From Neobacillus terrae (GTDB lineage Bacteria > Bacillota > Bacilli > Bacillales > Cytobacillaceae), in contig NZ_JAAOEO010000003.1 of assembly GCF_011393025.1 (NCBI RefSeq), positions 1-64,000 on the forward strand: a stretch of DNA of 64,000 nucleotides. Reading direction: 5' to 3'. The first letter of the stretch is position 1. Each line of letters starts with the position of its first letter. The translations under genes and the position numbers were made by a program. This document shows positions 8,190 to 16,310 of the stretch, in pieces. The notes under the pieces are model-generated. The model was not told where the DNA came from. It was given only the letters and a program-made list of their open reading frames with translations, and made no database searches.

Positions 8190-9557
8190 TCAAATTGGAA
8201 CAATCCCAACTGGGTTGATTGCATTAGATTTTGCGGCGTTCCATTCGCCTCTGTGAAGTTCAAAGTGCAAGTGCTTGCCTGTTGAATCTCCGGTATTACC
8301 CATTATACCAATTTGCTGGCCCTTAGAAACTGAGCCGCCATTTACTAAACGGGCTTGCAAATGAGCATACAGTGTAGTATATTGCTGACCATCAATATAG
8401 TGAGAGATTAAGATACAATTACCATAGCTGCTGGAAAGGTATGATTTGATAACAACTCCATCAGCTGCTGCAAATACCGGTACATTTGGAGCACTATTAC
8501 CAAAGTCAATGCCAAAATGCATTCTTCCCCAACGGCCCCCAAAGCCTGATGTAAGAACACCAATGGTTGGCTTCGTAAAAGCACCGCTAGATATTGGGGC
8601 TGAAGCAACTGGAGCTGAAGCAACTGGCGCTGCTGGTGCTGGATCAGATGATTCGCTGCTGCTGGCGCTGTTGCTGCTGCTATGATGGCTCCTAGCCGCT
8701 GCTGCTGCCTCAGCAGCTTTTCTTGCAGCTTCTTCTGCAGCTTTTTTAGCAGCTGCTTCTGCTGCTGCACGCTGGGCTGCTTTTTGCTGTTCTAATTGAA
8801 TGGCTTGCTGGACAGCTACTTTCTGAGCAGCAAGAATCGAGCTTTCTTCTTCCATGCCAAGCTTTTCATTTTCTGCTTCATGTTGTTGTTTTTCTAAGCT
8901 TGCTACCAGACGGTTCTGTTCATCTACCTGACCGTTCAGCTTCTGTTTAAGTGTTTGGAGTCCACTTACCATTTTTTGCAGGCTGGCAAGATCACTTTTA
9001 ACCTGATCAGTTTTCTTTTCTACTTCAGCCTTATCGCGTTCGTGCTGCTCTACAATGCCACGGTCAGCTTCAATCAGCGATGCAACCGCATTTGCACGAT
9101 CCACAAAATCACTAAAGTTTTGAGATCCCATTAAAACATCAAGATAATTAACCACCCCGCCGTTTTCCTGATAATTACGGGCCCGGTCCTTTAACAATTC
9201 ATTTCTTTTTTTTATGCGGTCCTGCAATATTGCAATTTCGCCATTAAGCTTTACAATTTGAGCTTTAGTCTCAGCAATTTTATTTGTTTTTTCGGTTATT
9301 TTATCACTGGTATCAGCAATTGCCAGTCCGAGCTTTTCAATTTGTTTTTCAGCATCGTCCTGTTGATTTTGCAATCTGCTAATCTCTTCATTCTTTTCAT
9401 TGATACCCTTAGCTACATCTGATTGTTTATTTTCAATTTGTCTTTGTTGCTCTTTAAGTGATCCTGAGGCTGCCTCTGTCTTTAGTGAATAGCCTCCAAA
9501 TAAACTCCCTATACTTACCGTTGCCGCAACGGTAAGTGTCATTAATGATTTTCTCAA
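8190..9557 (-). CDS. Secreted M23 peptidase with coiled coil (EnvC-like)
   Basis: About 455 residues: signal peptide (LTVAATVSIGSLFGGY...TEA), a long coiled coil (about 35-260, heptad-rich IEKLGLAIADTSDKITEKTN), an Ala/Glu/Lys-rich and Ser-rich linker (RAAAEAAAKKAAEEA, HHSSSNSASSSESS), and a C-terminal M23/LytM domain with zinc ligands in HFGIDFG and HLHFELH. M23 enzymes cut peptidoglycan cross-bridges. The coiled coil plus LytM layout resembles EnvC, and the gene directly follows ftsEX, so control by FtsEX (as CwlO in B. subtilis or EnvC in E. coli) is a reasonable inference. A TTG start at 9557 is chosen because AAAGGAGA precedes it at ideal distance; the frame remains open for seven more codons. 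Both M23 metal motifs are intact, unlike the degenerate site of true EnvC. Confidence 0.85.
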   Translation of the reverse strand: MRKSLMTLTVAATVSIGSLFGGYSLKTEAASGSLKEQQRQIENKQSDVAKGINEKNEEISRLQNQQDDAEKQIEKLGLAIADTSDKITEKTNKIAETKAQIVKLNGEIAILQDRIKKRNELLKDRARNYQENGGVVNYLDVLMGSQNFSDFVDRANAVASLIEADRGIVEQHERDKAEVEKKTDQVKSDLASLQKMVSGLQTLKQKLNGQVDEQNRLVASLEKQQHEAENEKLGMEEESSILAAQKVAVQQAIQLEQQKAAQRAAAEAAAKKAAEEAARKAAEAAAAARSHHSSSNSASSSESSDPAPAAPVASAPVASAPISSGAFTKPTIGVLTSGFGGRWGRMHFGIDFGNSAPNVPVFAAADGVVIKSYLSSSYGNCILISHYIDGQQYTTLYAHLQARLVNGGSVSKGQQIGIMGNTGDSTGKHLHFELHRGEWNAAKSNAINPVGIVPI

Positions 9558-9657
9558 TTTCCGATTTCTCCTTTCCACTGTAAGCCTATGTATAGGTAAA
9601 TCGTTTCTTTATTGATAAATTCAAACTTTTTATGGTGAAAATAAGTCTAATTTATTA

Positions 9658-9690
9658 CATCTGGTGGGCTGGATTAACCAACCCTCCAGA
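9658..9690. other. Strong hairpin between ftsX and the M23 gene
   Basis: ATCTGG and CCAGAT close a stem that continues with GGG/CCC pairs around a short loop. No U-tract follows on the minus strand, so it may be an mRNA-processing or attenuation structure between ftsX and the peptidase gene, not a full terminator. Confidence 0.45.
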
Positions 9691-9705
9691 TAAATAGATA
9701 ATTTG

Positions 9706-10599
9706 CTAGACTCTAAGGAATTTCCTAACGGACATTAAGCTTCCCCATACCCCAATGATGGCACCCATTAAAACAAGCAGACCTGAAACCTGATATATAA
9801 ATGGCTCAAATGGAATTAACTGCATGAAGTTGCCTTTTAATTTTGGCTCTAGGTAATCATAAGCGTAATAGTATGCTGTAGAAACTAGTATAATTGGCAA
9901 GATGGCGCCTAAAATTCCAAGCCAAAGCCCTTCGAGAAAGAACGGCCAGCGGATAAAGGAGTTGGTTGCCCCTACAAGTTTCATAATGCGTATTTCCCTT
10001 CTTCTCGCTACAATCGTGATTTTAATTGTATTGGAGATAAGGAATACTGCTGTCAGCAGCAATCCAACAATTAAAGCAAGACCCACATTCCGGCTCGCCC
10101 CAATAAACTTGAAGAGCTTTTCAACCTGGCCTTTTCCATATTTAACTTTGTAAGCATAATTCATTTTTTCAATTTGGTTTGCCACAAACACGGTGTCTGT
10201 CGGTTTTTTCGTTTTTACGATAAATACATCGTTTAACGGATTGTCCTGTTCAAAAAGCTTAAACGTTTTTCCTTCATCCCCAAGACTCTTAATCAAATTC
10301 TTTAATTCTTGTTCTTTAGATGAAAACTTGACGCTTTTAACTTCCGGAATTTGCTCAATCTGATTCTGTAATTTCTGCTGATCTGCTTTATTTGCAGCAA
10401 CATCGATGTGAACGCGAATTTCCACGTCCTCCTCAATGGTTTGTGCCACTTTGTTGAGATTCATCATAATAACGAAAAAGACGCCGACTAATATTAAGGT
10501 AACGGTGACCGCTCCAACAGAAGCAAATGTCATCCATCCATTCCTGCTAATGCTTTTAAAACTTTCACGTGCGTGACGGCCGAGAGTTCTAACCTTCAT
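9706..10599 (-). CDS. ftsX: Cell-division ABC transporter permease FtsX
   Basis: A 297-residue four-helix FtsX. An N-terminal cytoplasmic helix (MKVRTLGRHARESFKSISRN) is followed by TM1 (TFASVGAVTVTLILVGVFFV), an extracellular domain rich in charged residues (about 50-170), and three C-terminal membrane segments (ALIVGLLLTAVFLISNTI; FFLEGLWLGILGAILPII; LLVLMGAIIGVWGS). With FtsE it transmits ATP hydrolysis to an extracellular peptidoglycan hydrolase; in Bacillus it controls CwlO and affects sporulation entry. The start at MKVRTL is preferred over an 18-codon longer frame because GAGGTGA lies before it and it matches family N-termini. It overlaps the end of ftsE by 11 bases, indicating translational coupling. 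Confidence 0.92.
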   Translation of the reverse strand: MKVRTLGRHARESFKSISRNGWMTFASVGAVTVTLILVGVFFVIMMNLNKVAQTIEEDVEIRVHIDVAANKADQQKLQNQIEQIPEVKSVKFSSKEQELKNLIKSLGDEGKTFKLFEQDNPLNDVFIVKTKKPTDTVFVANQIEKMNYAYKVKYGKGQVEKLFKFIGASRNVGLALIVGLLLTAVFLISNTIKITIVARRREIRIMKLVGATNSFIRWPFFLEGLWLGILGAILPIILVSTAYYYAYDYLEPKLKGNFMQLIPFEPFIYQVSGLLVLMGAIIGVWGSLMSVRKFLRV

Positions 10600-11275
10600 A
10601 ACCGTAATCACCTCGCTGCTCATCACGTACAATCTTTCCTGATTCAATGGCAATAACCCTGTGCTTATTTGTGTTTACGATTTCACGGTTATGTGTTGCC
10701 ATGACTACTGTTGTACCGCGTGTATTTATTTCTTCAAAGATGTTCATAATTTCCCAAGATGTTTCAGGATCGAGGTTTCCTGTTGGCTCATCTGCAATAA
10801 CCACTTTTGGGGAGTTAACAATTGATCGAGCAATTGAAACCCTTTGCTGTTCCCCTCCTGAAAGTTCAGTCGGCATCATTCTGGCCTTGTGTTTTAAGTT
10901 TACAAGGTCGAGAACCTCCATAACCCGCTTTTTGATATACTTCGGATTTTCCTCTATTACTTCAAGTGCAAAAGCTACGTTCTCATAAACCGTCAGCATT
11001 GGCAGAAGCTTATAGTCCTGGAAAACCACACCGATATTGCGGCGGAAGAGCGGAACCTTTTTCATTTTAAGCCTTGCTATATTGACACCATTCACTAAAA
11101 TAACGCCAGAAGTTGGAACCTCCTCGCGGTACATCATTTTAATGAAGGTAGACTTACCTGCTCCACTTGGCCCTACTACATATACAAATTCGCCCTGATC
11201 AATTTGGACGTTAATACCATTAATGGCGGTTACACCATTAGGGTACTTCTTCATTACTTCTTGCATTTCTATCAT
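10589..11275 (-). CDS. ftsE: Cell-division ABC transporter ATPase FtsE
   Basis: A 228-residue ABC ATPase with Walker A GPSGAGKS (35-42), Q-loop VVFQDYKLLP, signature LSGGEQQRVSIARS, Walker B VVIADEPTGNLD and switch His in VVMATHNREIV. The ...TGNLDPET... segment and size are typical of FtsE. It partners FtsX and drives conformational signalling to cell-wall hydrolases; it is not a solute transporter. It is the first gene of an ftsE-ftsX operon that may read through into the M23 peptidase gene. AGGTGATTATAA-type spacing precedes the ATG. Confidence 0.93.
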   Translation of the reverse strand: MIEMQEVMKKYPNGVTAINGINVQIDQGEFVYVVGPSGAGKSTFIKMMYREEVPTSGVILVNGVNIARLKMKKVPLFRRNIGVVFQDYKLLPMLTVYENVAFALEVIEENPKYIKKRVMEVLDLVNLKHKARMMPTELSGGEQQRVSIARSIVNSPKVVIADEPTGNLDPETSWEIMNIFEEINTRGTTVVMATHNREIVNTNKHRVIAIESGKIVRDEQRGDYGYEG

Positions 11276-11642
11276 TTATAATCACCTGAGGTTTGTATTA
11301 CCTAAAAAGGTTTCATTTTGTTTGGATAGAAATTTCCCAATTGACAAAATGTGTGTTTTTTCGCACAAACCCATTATATCATCTTAATCTATCAAAAAGT
11401 GGGTTAAAAATATTACAGTTTCTTTTCAAAAACAGTAATATAGACCTACTTTCAACTAATCCATTATTAATAAATCACCATTTTCTATATATAAATAGTA
11501 TTTTCACTTGGAAAATCCATTATCTTGTTGGATACACTTTAAAAACTATTATTCTGGTATGTAATGAAAAAATGACAAAATAAATCTTTATTATATGGCG
11601 GAAAAATGACGAAAAATACTTAACAATTTTCAGAATAATCAT

Positions 11643-11672
11643 TTGACAAATGAGTAAATAATCAATTATACT
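11643..11672 (+). promoter_or_regulatory. SigA-type promoter of yceI
   Basis: TTGACA (11643-11648), an 18-bp spacer and TATACT (11667-11672) make a near-consensus vegetative promoter reading towards yceI, about 50 bases upstream of its start codon. The 370 bases between ftsE and this promoter (11276-11642) are AT-rich, and I see no gene there. Confidence 0.7.
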
Positions 11673-11673
11673 T

Positions 11674-11706
11674 TATCTTGAATTAAATAATCTCAAATTC
11701 AAGATA
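11674..11706 (+). promoter_or_regulatory. Palindromic operator of yceI (MhqR-like)
   Basis: TATCTTGAATT (11674-11684) and AATTCAAGATA (11696-11706) are perfect inverted arms placed right at the transcription start region. The right arm with its preceding bases (AATCTCAAATTCAAGATA, 11689-11706) resembles the MarR-type MhqR box (ATCTCGAATTCGAGAT pattern). A repressor responding to quinone or thiol stress is an inference. Confidence 0.5.
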
Positions 11707-11725
11707 ACTATAGGAGGAATATAAA

Positions 11726-12259
11726 ATGACAAAAACAAAATGGACTGTGGACCCGACTCACAGCAGCGTTGATTTTTCCGTTCGCCACATGATGATCGCC
11801 AATGTAAAGGGTGCTTTCCATCAATTTGAGGCTCAAGTTGAAGCTGATCCTCAAGATCTTACAACAGCTGATATCACTTTTACTGTCGATCTATCAAGTG
11901 TTGATACTCGCAATGCAGATCGCGATAACCATTTAAAATCAGGGGATTTCTTTAATGTTGAACAAAATCCAAACATGACATTTAAGTCCACCTCAATTGA
12001 AAAGACTGATGAAGGCGAATACGATGTAACTGGTGATTTAACACTCAATGGAGTGACAAAACAAGAAACTTTCAAAGTAACTTTTGAAGGCCAGGGGAAA
12101 GATCCATGGGGTAATGAAAAAGCAGGCTTCAGCGGAGAAGGAACTGTGAACCGCAGTGATTATGCCTTAACATACAATGCAGCACTTGAAACTGGCGGCG
12201 TGTTAATCGGAGACAAAATCAAAGTTTCTCTTCAAATTGAAGCATCAAGAGCTGAATAA
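11726..12259 (+). CDS. YceI family polyisoprenoid-binding protein
   Basis: A 177-residue protein of the YceI/TT1927b lipocalin-like family. It begins KWTVDPTHSSVDFSVRHMM, contains the family pattern DxxxNADRDNHLKSGDFF and ends with the paired strands VLIGDKIKVSLQIEA. Members bind isoprenoid chains (octaprenyl or menaquinone-type) in a beta barrel. No signal peptide is present, so this copy is cytoplasmic like many in Firmicutes. It has an AGGAGG site, its own SigA promoter, an adjacent palindrome and a terminator, so it is a regulated single-gene unit. It is the only plus-strand gene in this backbone stretch. A link to quinone stress is suggested by the operator type only. Confidence 0.85.
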   Translation: MTKTKWTVDPTHSSVDFSVRHMMIANVKGAFHQFEAQVEADPQDLTTADITFTVDLSSVDTRNADRDNHLKSGDFFNVEQNPNMTFKSTSIEKTDEGEYDVTGDLTLNGVTKQETFKVTFEGQGKDPWGNEKAGFSGEGTVNRSDYALTYNAALETGGVLIGDKIKVSLQIEASRAE

Positions 12260-12272
12260 TTTTTTTGTATTA

Positions 12273-12303
12273 AACACAGGGGCTGCGGTTCCTGTGTTTT
12301 TTA
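12273..12303 (+). terminator. Terminator of yceI
   Basis: AACACAGG and CCTGTGTT pair around GGCTGCGGTT, followed by TTTTTATTTG shortly after the yceI stop codon. Confidence 0.8.
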
Positions 12304-12325
12304 TTTGAGTTGCATAAAATGAGAG

Positions 12326-12390
12326 GGAATCCGCTCCCTTTCCGCGGACGAACTCGCAAGCCTCCTCGCTCGTGCCTGTTTAAGTAAAAT
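12326..12390. repeat. Decayed copy of a GC-rich dispersed repeat
   Basis: The segment TCCGCTCCCTTTCCGCGGAC with following AGCCTCCTCG shares blocks and order with the longer GC-rich element at 19046-19172. It is shorter and diverged, so it is probably a remnant. Confidence 0.45.
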
Positions 12391-12448
12391 ACTAACTTTT
12401 TTTATCAGATTAATATTCCGTATTTTCACATCGCCTTCTATCCTACTA

Positions 12449-12486
12449 ACAATAAAAAACGCCCTATACAAAAGTACAGAACGTTT
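12449..12486 (-). terminator. Terminator of cccB
   Basis: On the minus strand ACGTTCTGTAC pairs with GTATAGGGCGT (11 pairs, three of them G-U) around a TTTT loop, followed by TTTTTATTG, just past the cccB stop codon. Confidence 0.7.
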
Positions 12487-12497
12487 TTAATAAATCA

Positions 12498-12824
12498 TTA
12501 TTTTTTCTTGGAGAGCCAGTCTGCAACCTTTTCTAGTTCGTCGCCCTGGATTAGGCCTGCAGGCATTCCACCGCGCCCTTTTTGAATGGTTGTTTTAATT
12601 TGATCTTTTGATAAACGTGAGCCTACATCAGCTAATTTAGGTCCCATTCCGCCTTGAAGGTTTTCACCATGGCAGCTGGAGCATTTTTGAGAGAAAATTT
12701 TGGCTGGGTCTCCAGCGGAGGCACTTTCTTTTCCTCCCTTATCATCACTTCCGCCTCCACCGCATGCAGCAAGCGCAAGAACAAGTGAAGTTCCCATAAA
12801 CAATGCAGCTAATTTTTTCTTCAC
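12498..12824 (-). CDS. cccB: Lipoprotein cytochrome c-551 (CccB)
   Basis: A 108-residue small monohaem cytochrome c. A lipoprotein signal (LVLALAAC, acylated Cys21) tethers it to the outer face of the membrane. After a Gly/Ser-rich linker comes CSSCH (48-52) for covalent haem, with Met87 in GGMPAG as the likely sixth ligand. Position between yitT (yvjA) and ftsE matches B. subtilis cccB, an electron carrier between the menaquinol:cytochrome c reductase and terminal oxidases. It proves that the host matures c-type cytochromes, which the multihaem cluster at 19.7-28.5 kb needs. Confidence 0.88.
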   Translation of the reverse strand: MKKKLAALFMGTSLVLALAACGGGGSDDKGGKESASAGDPAKIFSQKCSSCHGENLQGGMGPKLADVGSRLSKDQIKTTIQKGRGGMPAGLIQGDELEKVADWLSKKK

Positions 12825-12874
12825 TAATTATTTCCCCCTTTCTAAAGGTGAATTTCTAGATAATTATACCAATC

Positions 12875-13738
12875 CTACGCTTTTTTGAAACCCTCACCAA
12901 GCACCTCGGAGGCATCCATAACTACGATAAAGGCAGATGGGTCAAGGGTTTTTACCAGTTGTTTCAATTTTGTGAACTCCGTCTGATCAACTACGCACAT
13001 CAGTACAGGCCGTTCATTATCGGTGAAACCACCGTATGCAGATAGTTTAGTCACACCACGGTCGATTTTATTCAAAATACCTTCACGGACTTCTTCCTGC
13101 TTGTTGGTAATAATCATAGCCATTTTAGAGCGCCCAAATCCAACCTGAACAGCATCTATTGTCTTGCTTGTTACATAAAGAGCAATTAGTGCGTACAATC
13201 CCCTTTCAATATCGAAAACAATTGCAGCAAGTAATACAATAAAACCATCTATTAAAACAACACAGGTACCGAGCGTTAATCCAGTGTATTTATTGATGAC
13301 TTGCGCCGCCAAGTCTGTTCCGCCTGTCGATGCTCTTCCACGAAATACAATCCCCAACCCTAGTCCGACACCTATTCCGCCAAATAATGCTCCAAGCAAA
13401 GGCTGATGTGTCCAAGGTTCAATTCCACTTGAAAGAAATACAACTGCAGGGAGAAAAATAGTTCCTACGAGTGTTTTTACCCCAAATTGCTTCCCCAGAA
13501 ATATAACACCTGCAATAAATAATGGAATGTTAAATGCCCATTGCACATATGCAGGCTCCCATCCTAATGTGGCGTGAAGAATGGTACTTATACCACTAAC
13601 TCCGCCCGAAGCAATTTTATTTGGAAGCAGAAACGAGTTAAAGGCCAGGGCCACAATAGCTGATCCAATAAGTACATAAATATATTCAAGAATGACTTCG
13701 ACCCGGGAATCAGCCGGAAGAACCGCTTTTCGTCTCAT
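12875..13738 (-). CDS. YitT family membrane protein (YvjA)
   Basis: A 287-residue protein with five to six membrane helices in the first 200 residues (YIYVLIGSAIVALAFNSFLL, TIFLPAVVFLSSG, ALFGGIGVGLGLGIVF, LIDGFIVLLAAIVFDIE), the family motif RGRASTGGTDLAAQ, and a cytoplasmic C-terminal DUF2179 domain (about 205-285) with a beta-alpha-beta fold. YitT proteins are abundant in Bacillus; their transported substrate is unknown. Position next to prfB and cccB matches yvjA. The start directly follows a GGAGAG-type site. Confidence 0.85.
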   Translation of the reverse strand: MRRKAVLPADSRVEVILEYIYVLIGSAIVALAFNSFLLPNKIASGGVSGISTILHATLGWEPAYVQWAFNIPLFIAGVIFLGKQFGVKTLVGTIFLPAVVFLSSGIEPWTHQPLLGALFGGIGVGLGLGIVFRGRASTGGTDLAAQVINKYTGLTLGTCVVLIDGFIVLLAAIVFDIERGLYALIALYVTSKTIDAVQVGFGRSKMAMIITNKQEEVREGILNKIDRGVTKLSAYGGFTDNERPVLMCVVDQTEFTKLKQLVKTLDPSAFIVVMDASEVLGEGFKKA

Positions 13739-13864
13739 TTTTAAACTCTCCTATTTCCTTCATATTATATGTTGTCCGAAATAACCGAAAGTGAGTATAG
13801 CACGGCATGTAACTGCTGTAAATGCCATTCAACTAATGCTTTAAAGGGGTAAAAGTATATATTT

Positions 13865-13905
13865 GTGTCTAATTTTTGAAGCAAAGTGTGAACGATTTTA
13901 GACAC
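13865..13905. repeat. Inverted repeat at the truncated dsrE-like gene
   Basis: GTGTCTAA (13865-13872) and TTAGACAC (13898-13905) are perfect 8-bp inverted arms 25 bases apart, located where the 5' part of the dsrE-like gene is missing. This could be the scar or solo end of an insertion element, or an operator for the lost gene. Confidence 0.4.
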
Positions 13906-13929
13906 CACCTTATATATATAAAAAATCAG

Positions 13930-14295
13930 TTCTTCACCTTCTGGGGCTTAAATGTCCTGCGGCGTGCGGATGCCCCGCATGTTGAAAAAGATATGATGGA
14001 AAAAATGTTTGGTATGATGATGCCTAAAGGCATCAATGAGCTGCCGCTTTCTAAAATGAACATGGGCCGCATGGGAGCAAAAATGATCAATCAAGTCATG
14101 CACAGAAAAAATGTGGACGATATAACGACTTTAATGAGAAACGCTATGGATGCCGAAGTGAAAATTGTCGCTTGTTCCATGTCCATGGATATTATGGGCA
14201 TTAAACCGGAGGAACTGATCGATGGAGTTGATATTGGGGGTGTCGCATCCTATTTGGGAGACGCTGAGGAATCAGGTTTAAACCTCTTTATTTAA
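13930..14295 (+). pseudogene. DsrE/DsrF/DrsH-like family protein, 5'-truncated
   Basis: The intact part encodes the C-terminal ~120 residues of the DsrE-like (peroxiredoxin-type) family that accompanies rhodaneses and persulfide handling: FFTFWGLNVLRR, a Met-rich KMFGMMMPKGINELPLSKMN segment, the conserved Cys in VACSMSMDIMG, and ELIDGVDIGGVA. Family members start roughly 60 residues earlier with a GxxAxxxAxxA helix, and this part is absent. The frame runs back only through unrelated codons (MKQSVNDFRHH...) to 13876. No ribosome binding site is evident, and an inverted repeat lies at the break. The coding part is otherwise undamaged, which suggests recent truncation. Confidence 0.75.
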
Positions 14296-14663
14296 TCGTG
14301 TAGGCCGCCCTCGGACGGCTTTTTACATATAAAACAATAATTTGGCGGAAAACCCTTAAAAATATTTAATTTTCGTATGACATATAGCGACAAAGAGAAG
14401 TTTTCAAGATATAGTATTTTCACCTAGAATTGTAGGTATTTTTTAACGAAATACAGGGATTCGCCTGGAATAACCGCCATCTTTCGGCACATACAGCGAG
14501 CGGCTTTGCGGAATTTGTTGGAAATTTTATTGTTTATTTTTGTGTGAATGGCGGTATTATCTAGGTATAAAATAAATAAAGATTATAACGTCCCAGCCAG
14601 TGTTAACACCATCGACTTAAATTCAATTATTAATCGAAATTTTAATAGAAGGGGTGTTTTCTC

Positions 14664-14768
14664 ATGAAAATTAAAGCGGGATCTTGGAAAATGCTAAGCG
14701 CCCAGGACAAGCAGTTTATCCTAAAGGTGCTTTGCGAACGATCAAAAAAATACAAAAAAAGTGCATAA
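14664..14768 (+). CDS. Putative 34-residue basic peptide
   Basis: A short frame, MKIKAGSWKMLSAQDKQF to ...KKYKKSA, with a fair ribosome binding site (AGAAGGGGTG) 8-10 bases before the ATG and a hairpin terminator directly after its stop codon. It is not a family I recognise. It is Lys-rich with a single Cys. The flanking intergenic sequence (14296-14663) shows no other gene; an AT-rich segment with GGTATAAAAT near 14565 could hold its promoter. It stands convergent to prfB. The arrangement (site, start, stop, terminator) is gene-like, but the length makes chance possible. Confidence 0.45.
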   Translation: MKIKAGSWKMLSAQDKQFILKVLCERSKKYKKSA

Positions 14769-14774
14769 ATTAAT

Positions 14775-14797
14775 AGCCTTTGCCGAAATGGCAAAGG
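14775..14797. terminator. Bidirectional terminator between the small ORF and prfB
   Basis: GCCTTTGCC and GGCAAAGGC form a 9-bp stem with a GAAAT loop, with TTATTTTTT on the plus side and a weaker AT tract on the minus side. It lies between convergent genes. Confidence 0.75.
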
Positions 14798-14806
14798 CCT
14801 TATTTT

Positions 14807-15923
14807 TTACTCTTCTTCTTTATAAGCGAGTTTAGAGCGCAGATAGGCATTGATAAAGACATCAATGTCGCCGTCCATTACTGCCTGAAGGTTGCCGACT
14901 TCAGTATTGGTACGGTGGTCTTTTACCATGGAGTAAGGGTGGAATACATAGGAACGGATCTGACTTCCCCATCCGATTTCCTTTTGCTCGCCACGAATTT
15001 CGGCAAGCTTCTTTTCCTTTTCCTCGATTTCACGCTGATAAAGCTTAGCTTTCAGCATTTTCATTGCTGTTTCACGGTTTTTAATTTGAGAACGCTCAGT
15101 CTGACAGCTTACTACAACCCCAGTCGGCATATGTGTTATCCTGACAGCAGAATCAGTTGTGTTAATGTGCTGACCGCCGGCACCAGTGGCGCGGTACGTA
15201 TCAATTTTTAAATCCTCAGTGCGGATGTCAATTTCAATATCATCATTTAGCTCCGGCATAACCTCGCAGGAAACGAAGGAGGTATGGCGGCGGCCAGAGG
15301 AGTCAAATGGTGAAATCCTAACCAAACGGTGTACGCCTTTTTCCGCCTTTAGGTAACCATAGGCGTTATGGCCTTTAAAGGAAAGTGTAACACTCTTGAT
15401 TCCTGCTTCATCACCTGGAAGATAGTCAAGGGTCTCTACTTTAAAGCCTCTCTTCTCACCCCAGCGTGTGTACATGCGCAAAAGCATGGAACCCCAGTCC
15501 TGGGACTCCGTTCCGCCTGCACCTGGGTGAAGTTCAAGGATGGCATTGTTTCTATCATATTCCCCGCTAAGGAGAAGATTCAGTTCGAATTGATTTAAGC
15601 GTTCGGTTAACTGTGCAAGTTCGGTTTCAAGCTCTTCCTGCAGCTCCGCATCGCTTTCTTCTTTTACCAGTTCATAGGTGAGTTCGATGTTCTCGTATGT
15701 TTCATATAAATCTTTAAACTCAACTACCTGGTCCTTTAAGCTGTTTGATTCGCTGATAACAGTCTGTGCAGCCTGCTGGTCATTCCAAAAATCAGGCTGG
15801 AGCATGATATCATCTAACTCAGCTATTCTGGCTTCCTTATTTTCGAGGTCAAAGAGACCCCCTAAAGTCCGCTAAAATTTTAGCTGATTTTTCAAGTTCA
15901 TTACGTATTTGTGCTAATTCCAT
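14807..15923 (-). CDS. prfB: Peptide chain release factor 2, with programmed +1 frameshift
   Basis: RF2 terminates translation at UGA and UAA. The gene starts at 15923 ([17 protein letters not shown]...), preceded by AGAGGTGACTT. After 24 codons it reaches CTT TGA C (15850-15854) behind the internal Shine-Dalgarno-like AGGGGG. This is the standard autoregulatory +1 shift: when RF2 is scarce the ribosome slips and continues [14 protein letters not shown]... to a total of about 371 residues. The shifted frame holds [15 protein letters not shown] (the SPF anticodon-like motif) and [13 protein letters not shown] (the GGQ peptidyl-hydrolysis motif). Lengths and neighbours (secA, yitT) match Bacillus prfB. 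The gene should be read as a join across the shift, not as a 332-residue protein from the internal ATG. Confidence 0.95.
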
Positions 15924-16006
15924 TTCTAAGTCACCTCTATAAAGATTTCTGTATCACAGTTTATTCGATCGGTTTTAATTGTTCCTCATCTATTATAACG
16001 GTTTGG

Positions 16007-16212
16007 GGCGGATAAATTCAAAACATCGTAAGAAATTGGTGTACTGGCACAGGTAATAGACGAACAGTTTTCGAACTTCTCTTGAAAGCCAAACTGGTTG
16101 GCGGGCACTCTTATTCCAAATTCAGCACAAATCATGAGTCGGCGGATAAGTTTATCGATTTGGCGGATAAACCACAAAACTTGGCGGATAAGTTGCTCGG
16201 TTCGGCGGAAAA
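16007..16212 (+). repeat. GGCGGATAA repeat array with 21-bp period
   Basis: GGCGGATAA or a one-base variant occurs at 16141, 16162, 16183 and 16204, exactly 21 bp apart, with unrelated 12-bp spacers. A variant stands at 16100 and a further perfect GGCGGATAA at 16007. The array fills the intergenic space between prfB and secA (15924-16310). A second, reverse-oriented array of the same motif is at 60080-60192. No gene is apparent within this stretch. Confidence 0.7.
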
Positions 16213-16272
16213 ACAAAATTTTTTGTAACACTGACCAACAAATGGCTGCTTTCCTTTACATCAAAACGAAAA

Positions 16273-16296
16273 GAGAGCCGGACGGAGCCGGTCTCT
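16273..16296 (-). terminator. Terminator of secA
   Basis: On the minus strand GAGACCGG and CCGGCTCTC pair around a short loop and are followed by TTTTCGTTTT, 15 bases past the secA stop codon. Confidence 0.8.
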
Positions 16297-16310
16297 CCTT
16301 AATTCATCTA

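Noticed and set aside
8408-8770. 120-codon Gln/Leu-rich frame inside the M23 gene
   Set aside because: It is an out-of-frame reading of the Ala-rich linker repeat of the peptidase.
11293-11583. 96-codon plus-strand frame upstream of yceI
   Set aside because: Low-complexity, no ribosome binding site, and overlaps the ftsE upstream region.
14807-15805. prfB as a 332-residue protein starting at the internal ATG
   Set aside because: The upstream 24 codons, SD-like AGGGGG and CTT TGA C show the programmed frameshift, so the real start is 15923.
16141-16212. CRISPR array
   Set aside because: Repeat core is about 9 bp and the period only 21 bp; spacers of about 12 bp are too short and no cas genes are near. 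The same applies to 60080-60192.
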